NCBI GenBank assembly: GCA_029265715.1
Contig: JAJUGZ010000005.1
Span: 1-64,000, forward strand
DNA: 64,000 nt
Direction: 5' to 3'
Source of the DNA: Bacteroidota bacterium
GTDB taxonomy: Bacteria > Bacteroidota > Bacteroidia > Bacteroidales > Prolixibacteraceae
Within the stretch, counting starts at the first letter, position 1. Each line of letters begins with the position of its first letter. Positions 59,923-64,000 of this stretch are shown piece after piece. The notes beneath the pieces were generated by a model. The model was not told the DNA's origin. It made no database searches and was given only the letters and a program-made list of their open reading frames with translations. The translations under genes and the position numbers were made by a program.

Positions 59923-60093
59923 AAATCAAATAACCTCTTAAATAACAAATTTTCTGTAACCTAAATAAAATATAGCCTATGCCTTAAATTACTCAAATTA
60001 AGACCACAGACAAAAACAGGAAAGGGGTGCCGCCCTCTCCCGTTTATAAAGCAATCTCGTGATTTATTAATACTAACAAATCAAATCAAAAGT

Positions 60094-63000
60094 ATGAAAA
60101 AAACTGATGTAAACATCGGGAAGCTATCTTATTGGCTTTCCTCGAAAATCGTGTTGAAGATGAAACTAACAACCTTATTCTTATTGCTGGGAATTATTCA
60201 GGCCCTTGCAGTGACCGGATATTCCCAATCGACTAAACTGACAGTGGAGCTTAGCAATGTAACCGTACTGGATGTGCTGAAAGCTGTTGAAGGGCAAAGT
60301 GAATTTTATTTTGTTTATAACCGGGATGCCATTGATTTGGATCGAAGAGTGAATATAGATGCAAAGAATAAGTCAATTAATGAGATCTTAGACAATCTTT
60401 TCAAAGACTCGAATGTAAGTTATAAGCAGGTAGACCGACATATTATTTTGTCTACGCTCCAAAGTGTCCAACAACAAAAAAGCATAAGCGGGAAGGTCAT
60501 AGACAATACCGGTTCCCCTTTGCCAGGGGTAACTGTTTCTGTAAAGGGGACCACTAATGGGACGATTACCGACAACGATGGTGGCTTTCGTTTATCGGGT
60601 GTTAACGCTGACGGGGTGCTTGTGTTTTCGTTTGTAGGGATGCAAACCCAGGAGGTTAAGATAGCCGGGAAAATGTCGATAACCGTAACCATGGAAGAAG
60701 AAGCCATTGGCATTGACGAAGTTGTTGCGATTGGTTATGGCACCGTGAAAAAGTCGAACCTGACCAGCTCGGTTTCAAAAATTACCAACGAAGCGATGGA
60801 AAGCAGGCCTGTTTCTTCGATCAGCGAAGTATTCCAGGGGCAATTGGCCGGAGTTAATGCACAAGCAGCCAATGGTGGTACCCCGGGCGAAGAACTTACA
60901 ATCCGAATTCGCGGTGTTAACACCATCAACGGGAACAGTAGCCCGCTATATGTGATCGATGGTGTCCCACGCGATAACATGAGCGATATCAATCCTTCCG
61001 ATATTGCAACGGTTCAAATCCTGAAAGATGCTTCGGCAACAGCTATTTATGGTTCGCGCGGAGCAAATGGGGTTGTACTTATTGAAACGAAAGCGGGTTC
61101 TGGCAAACCGACAATTACATTCGACAGTTATTATGGGTTGCAGACTCCGGAGAAAAAGCTTGACCTGATGACCGGTCCGGAGTGGGTTGCATACAATATG
61201 TACATGCGGAATGCGACTTATATTCGTTCCGGAGGCTCGATGAGCGATCCGATGTCTTCCAGACCTAAGATATACCAAATACCGAGTTTCTGGAACACGT
61301 TTACCAATTTTACGGATTGGCAGAGTGAAATATTGCGGACTGCTCCGATTCAGAACTATGAAGCATCTGCATCAGCAAGCGGCGATATCGGAAGTATTTT
61401 CATGTCGCTTGGTTACATGGAACAGGAAGGTATTATAAAGGCTACCGGGTACAACCGTTACAATATGCGCCTGAATGGGGCTTTGAATATTACCAAGACG
61501 TTCAAAGTAGGAACGAATATGTCATTTTCAGATTCGAAACAGGGCGAGGGCAGCGCCAATCTGGGCGACCGCCAGGGGAAGGACTCGCCGGTTCACCATG
61601 CCCTGATGATGTCGCCGCTGGTGGCTCCGGGTGTTTGTATCCGGACTTCAGATAATAATTATACTGGTGTGCCGATATCAACAGAAACCTCAGATGATTG
61701 GGGAGCTACCTGGATTGATCCGCTGGCTCAGTTGGAAAAAACAACCGACGATACCCGAACGACACGTGTACAGGCTTCTATCTGGGGCGAGTGGAAAGTT
61801 TTACCATCGTTGACCTATAAAGTACAATACAGCAATAATTACGACGGTATCACTTATGAATACTTCCAGCCTGCATCAGTAAACCGGAGCGCTTACAAAT
61901 CGTCGGGGAACAGCTCATCGTCCCGTGCAAATGATAAGGTGGTCCAGAATATTCTTACGTTTGATAAGCAGTTCGGGAAACACAGTTTAAACATCTTATT
62001 GGGACAAAGCGCTGAGAAGCAGAATTATTATATAGCCAAATTAGAGGCTGCCGGATGGCCTTACGAAAATATTACTACATTGAATATGGCATCAACTGCA
62101 GTAACGGCAATCACCCAAAAGACAACATATACCAACGCTTCGTTCTTTGGTCGTGTCAGCTATGATTTCAAGGAAAAATACCTTTTTACTGCCAGCGTGC
62201 GCCGCGATGGTTCGTCTCGCTTCGGGATGGATGCCAAATGGGGAACATTCCCTTCTTTTTCAGCAGGATGGAAGATCAATGAGGAGAATTTCATGAAAGA
62301 TATAAAATCGATTAATTTGCTGAAACTGCGTGCTTCTTTGGGTACTTCAGGGAACGACCGTATTGGCGATTATGCGTATTTGTCTCAATTAGGGACCTAT
62401 TATTCTGCTTTTGGCGGAACCAAACAATCGGGGGCGGCAGCTTCAAACATTGCCAATCCTGATTTGAAATGGGAGGAAACACAATCTCTTGACCTTGGTT
62501 TTGACCTGTCGGCCTTCAAAAACCGCATTCAGTTTAATTTCGATTATTACCGGAATATTACCAAAAACCTGCTGTTTGATGTTCCAGTGCCATACACTAC
62601 GGGCTTCAGCTCAACGCTTACCAATATCGGTAAGATCCGAAACAGTGGTTGGGAAGTTGATCTGACCTCTCATAATACCGATGGGAGATTTAAATGGGAT
62701 ACGAATTTAAACCTGTCGCGCAATAGCAATGAAGTCCTTGAAATGGGGAAAAATACGACCCAGATCATTTCCTCGATCAATGGAGGCCAGTTTATTACAA
62801 AAGTTGGTGGCCAGGTTTCTCAGTTCTACATTTTGCCTACTGACGGGTTTCTGTCTGCAAGCGACTTTGACGCCAATGGGAATGCTTTAGTGCCTATTCT
62901 GGCAGGCGAAGAAGAAGGTAACTTCAAGTATGTGGACACCAGTAAAGACGGTAAGATAAATTCAGATGATTTTGTCCCATACGGAAGTAATTTGCCTGAT

Positions 63001-63534
63001 CTGACCTGGGGGTTAACCAATAAATTTTCCTATAAAAACTTTGAATTAAGCGTGCTTTTGCAAGGCCAGGTGGGTGGCGATATCTATTTCCTTGGCGCCC
63101 GTCATATTGACTGCGGATTCCCGGGACGAACATCATACGCCCGTTGGCTCAGAACTTACAAGCCGGATTATTTAAAGGCCGCAATCCCGACTGAGTATAA
63201 CGAAGCGCACGGCATCGATATGTCGTGGGACGGCAAAACGCAGAATTTCTTCAACTGGGCTGATGATACAAACTCACGGGTTTATGATGCTACATACGTC
63301 AGGATCAAGAATATCACTTTAAGTTATAACTTATCATCAAAAGCCATTCGAACCCTGAAGGTACAGCGGTTAAAGCTATACGGTTCAATTGACAATGTGT
63401 ATACTTTCAGTAATTATCCGGGGTATACGCCAGAAACAAGCAGTTATGGCAACGGAACGACACAGCTTGGTGTTGATTACAGTACATATCCTCTCAGCAG
63501 GAGATATACGTTAGGTGTCAATTTAATTTTTTAA
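60094..63534 (+). CDS. SusC/RagA-family TonB-linked outer membrane protein with N-terminal STN (secretin/TonB) domain
   Basis: STN-type region VTVLDVLKAVEGQSEFYFVYNRDAID, CarboxypepD_reg-like domain, SusC signature. Confidence 0.96.
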   Translation: MKKTDVNIGKLSYWLSSKIVLKMKLTTLFLLLGIIQALAVTGYSQSTKLTVELSNVTVLDVLKAVEGQSEFYFVYNRDAIDLDRRVNIDAKNKSINEILDNLFKDSNVSYKQVDRHIILSTLQSVQQQKSISGKVIDNTGSPLPGVTVSVKGTTNGTITDNDGGFRLSGVNADGVLVFSFVGMQTQEVKIAGKMSITVTMEEEAIGIDEVVAIGYGTVKKSNLTSSVSKITNEAMESRPVSSISEVFQGQLAGVNAQAANGGTPGEELTIRIRGVNTINGNSSPLYVIDGVPRDNMSDINPSDIATVQILKDASATAIYGSRGANGVVLIETKAGSGKPTITFDSYYGLQTPEKKLDLMTGPEWVAYNMYMRNATYIRSGGSMSDPMSSRPKIYQIPSFWNTFTNFTDWQSEILRTAPIQNYEASASASGDIGSIFMSLGYMEQEGIIKATGYNRYNMRLNGALNITKTFKVGTNMSFSDSKQGEGSANLGDRQGKDSPVHHALMMSPLVAPGVCIRTSDNNYTGVPISTETSDDWGATWIDPLAQLEKTTDDTRTTRVQASIWGEWKVLPSLTYKVQYSNNYDGITYEYFQPASVNRSAYKSSGNSSSSRANDKVVQNILTFDKQFGKHSLNILLGQSAEKQNYYIAKLEAAGWPYENITTLNMASTAVTAITQKTTYTNASFFGRVSYDFKEKYLFTASVRRDGSSRFGMDAKWGTFPSFSAGWKINEENFMKDIKSINLLKLRASLGTSGNDRIGDYAYLSQLGTYYSAFGGTKQSGAAASNIANPDLKWEETQSLDLGFDLSAFKNRIQFNFDYYRNITKNLLFDVPVPYTTGFSSTLTNIGKIRNSGWEVDLTSHNTDGRFKWDTNLNLSRNSNEVLEMGKNTTQIISSINGGQFITKVGGQVSQFYILPTDGFLSASDFDANGNALVPILAGEEEGNFKYVDTSKDGKINSDDFVPYGSNLPDLTWGLTNKFSYKNFELSVLLQGQVGGDIYFLGARHIDCGFPGRTSYARWLRTYKPDYLKAAIPTEYNEAHGIDMSWDGKTQNFFNWADDTNSRVYDATYVRIKNITLSYNLSSKAIRTLKVQRLKLYGSIDNVYTFSNYPGYTPETSSYGNGTTQLGVDYSTYPLSRRYTLGVNLIF

Positions 63535-63557
63535 CTAACCCCTAATAATATTCAAAA

Positions 63558-64000
63558 TGAAAAATATATCGAAAATAATTTGGCTTTTTATACTAAGTAT
63601 TTCGGGTTCGTTGATCACAAGCTGCAGCGAATTTCTTAATCCGGATCCGGAATCATTGTACACAACGAAAACGTTCTATACGTCCCAGTCTGATTTTAAA
63701 CTGGCAATTTCGGCTGTTTATGCCAAGCTGCAGGATGTTTACGATGGGCAAACCGGAATGCTGCATTTCCTGATCGCACGCAGCGATGATGCAAATGCTG
63801 TCAATACAAATACATACTCTGACGGGGCCGATACGTTTACAGATACGTCAAACGGCACATGTATCGCCAACGTTTGGCAAAGCATGTTTGTGATTATCAC
63901 GCGCTGTAACAGCATTCTGATACGTATCGACGATGTAACTTTTGATAACGAAGCAACAAAAAAATATATCAAAGGAGAGGCTTATGCCATGCGTGCCTGG
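63558..64000 (+). CDS. SusD/RagB-family lipoprotein, truncated by the window end
   Basis: MKNISKIIWLFILSISGSLITSCSEFLNPDPESLYT… lipobox and SusD-like N-terminus, directly after SusC. Confidence 0.9.

Overview
The window is a Bacteroidota chromosome segment, probably Marinilabiliales/Prolixibacteraceae-like judging from gene content. Most of it is ordinary metabolism. Left part: a complete histidine operon on the minus strand, order hisG - DMT transporter - hisD - hisC - hisB - purU - tlpA-like - hisH - hisA - hisF - hisIE. It is preceded by an attenuator with a 20-aa His-rich leader peptide (MKNGFTHYGHHHMNLSTGRP). Middle: a GH105, grpE-dnaJ, murA, a UvrD-type helicase, a T9SS-type secreted protein and an oadG/A/B-like sodium-pump decarboxylase locus. 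Next is an arabinan-type polysaccharide utilisation locus (HTCS, Ig-like lipoprotein, SusC/SusD, GH43, GH43, GH51), then an EF-G paralog with altered G motifs, an RR/HK pair, a TonB receptor behind a TPP riboswitch, a GH92, tRNA-Ser, HU, TrmH-like and an M49-type peptidase. The window ends in the start of a second, ECF-sigma/FecR-type SusCD locus. The best candidates for something undescribed are: (1) a dispersed structured repeat family with three 61-nt hairpin/three-way-junction units showing compensatory stem changes, two of its loci lying within or next to the his operon; (2) the his attenuator directly abutting one of those repeats; (3) a four-helix-bundle gene remnant with two frameshifts and an odd tRNA-Glu(CUC)-like gene, both between his genes; (4) paired 14-bp direct repeats next to a TAnnTTTG box upstream of the arabinan PUL. 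I saw no CRISPR array, prophage, transposase or recognisable defence system. All calls come from reading the sequence; no database search was run.
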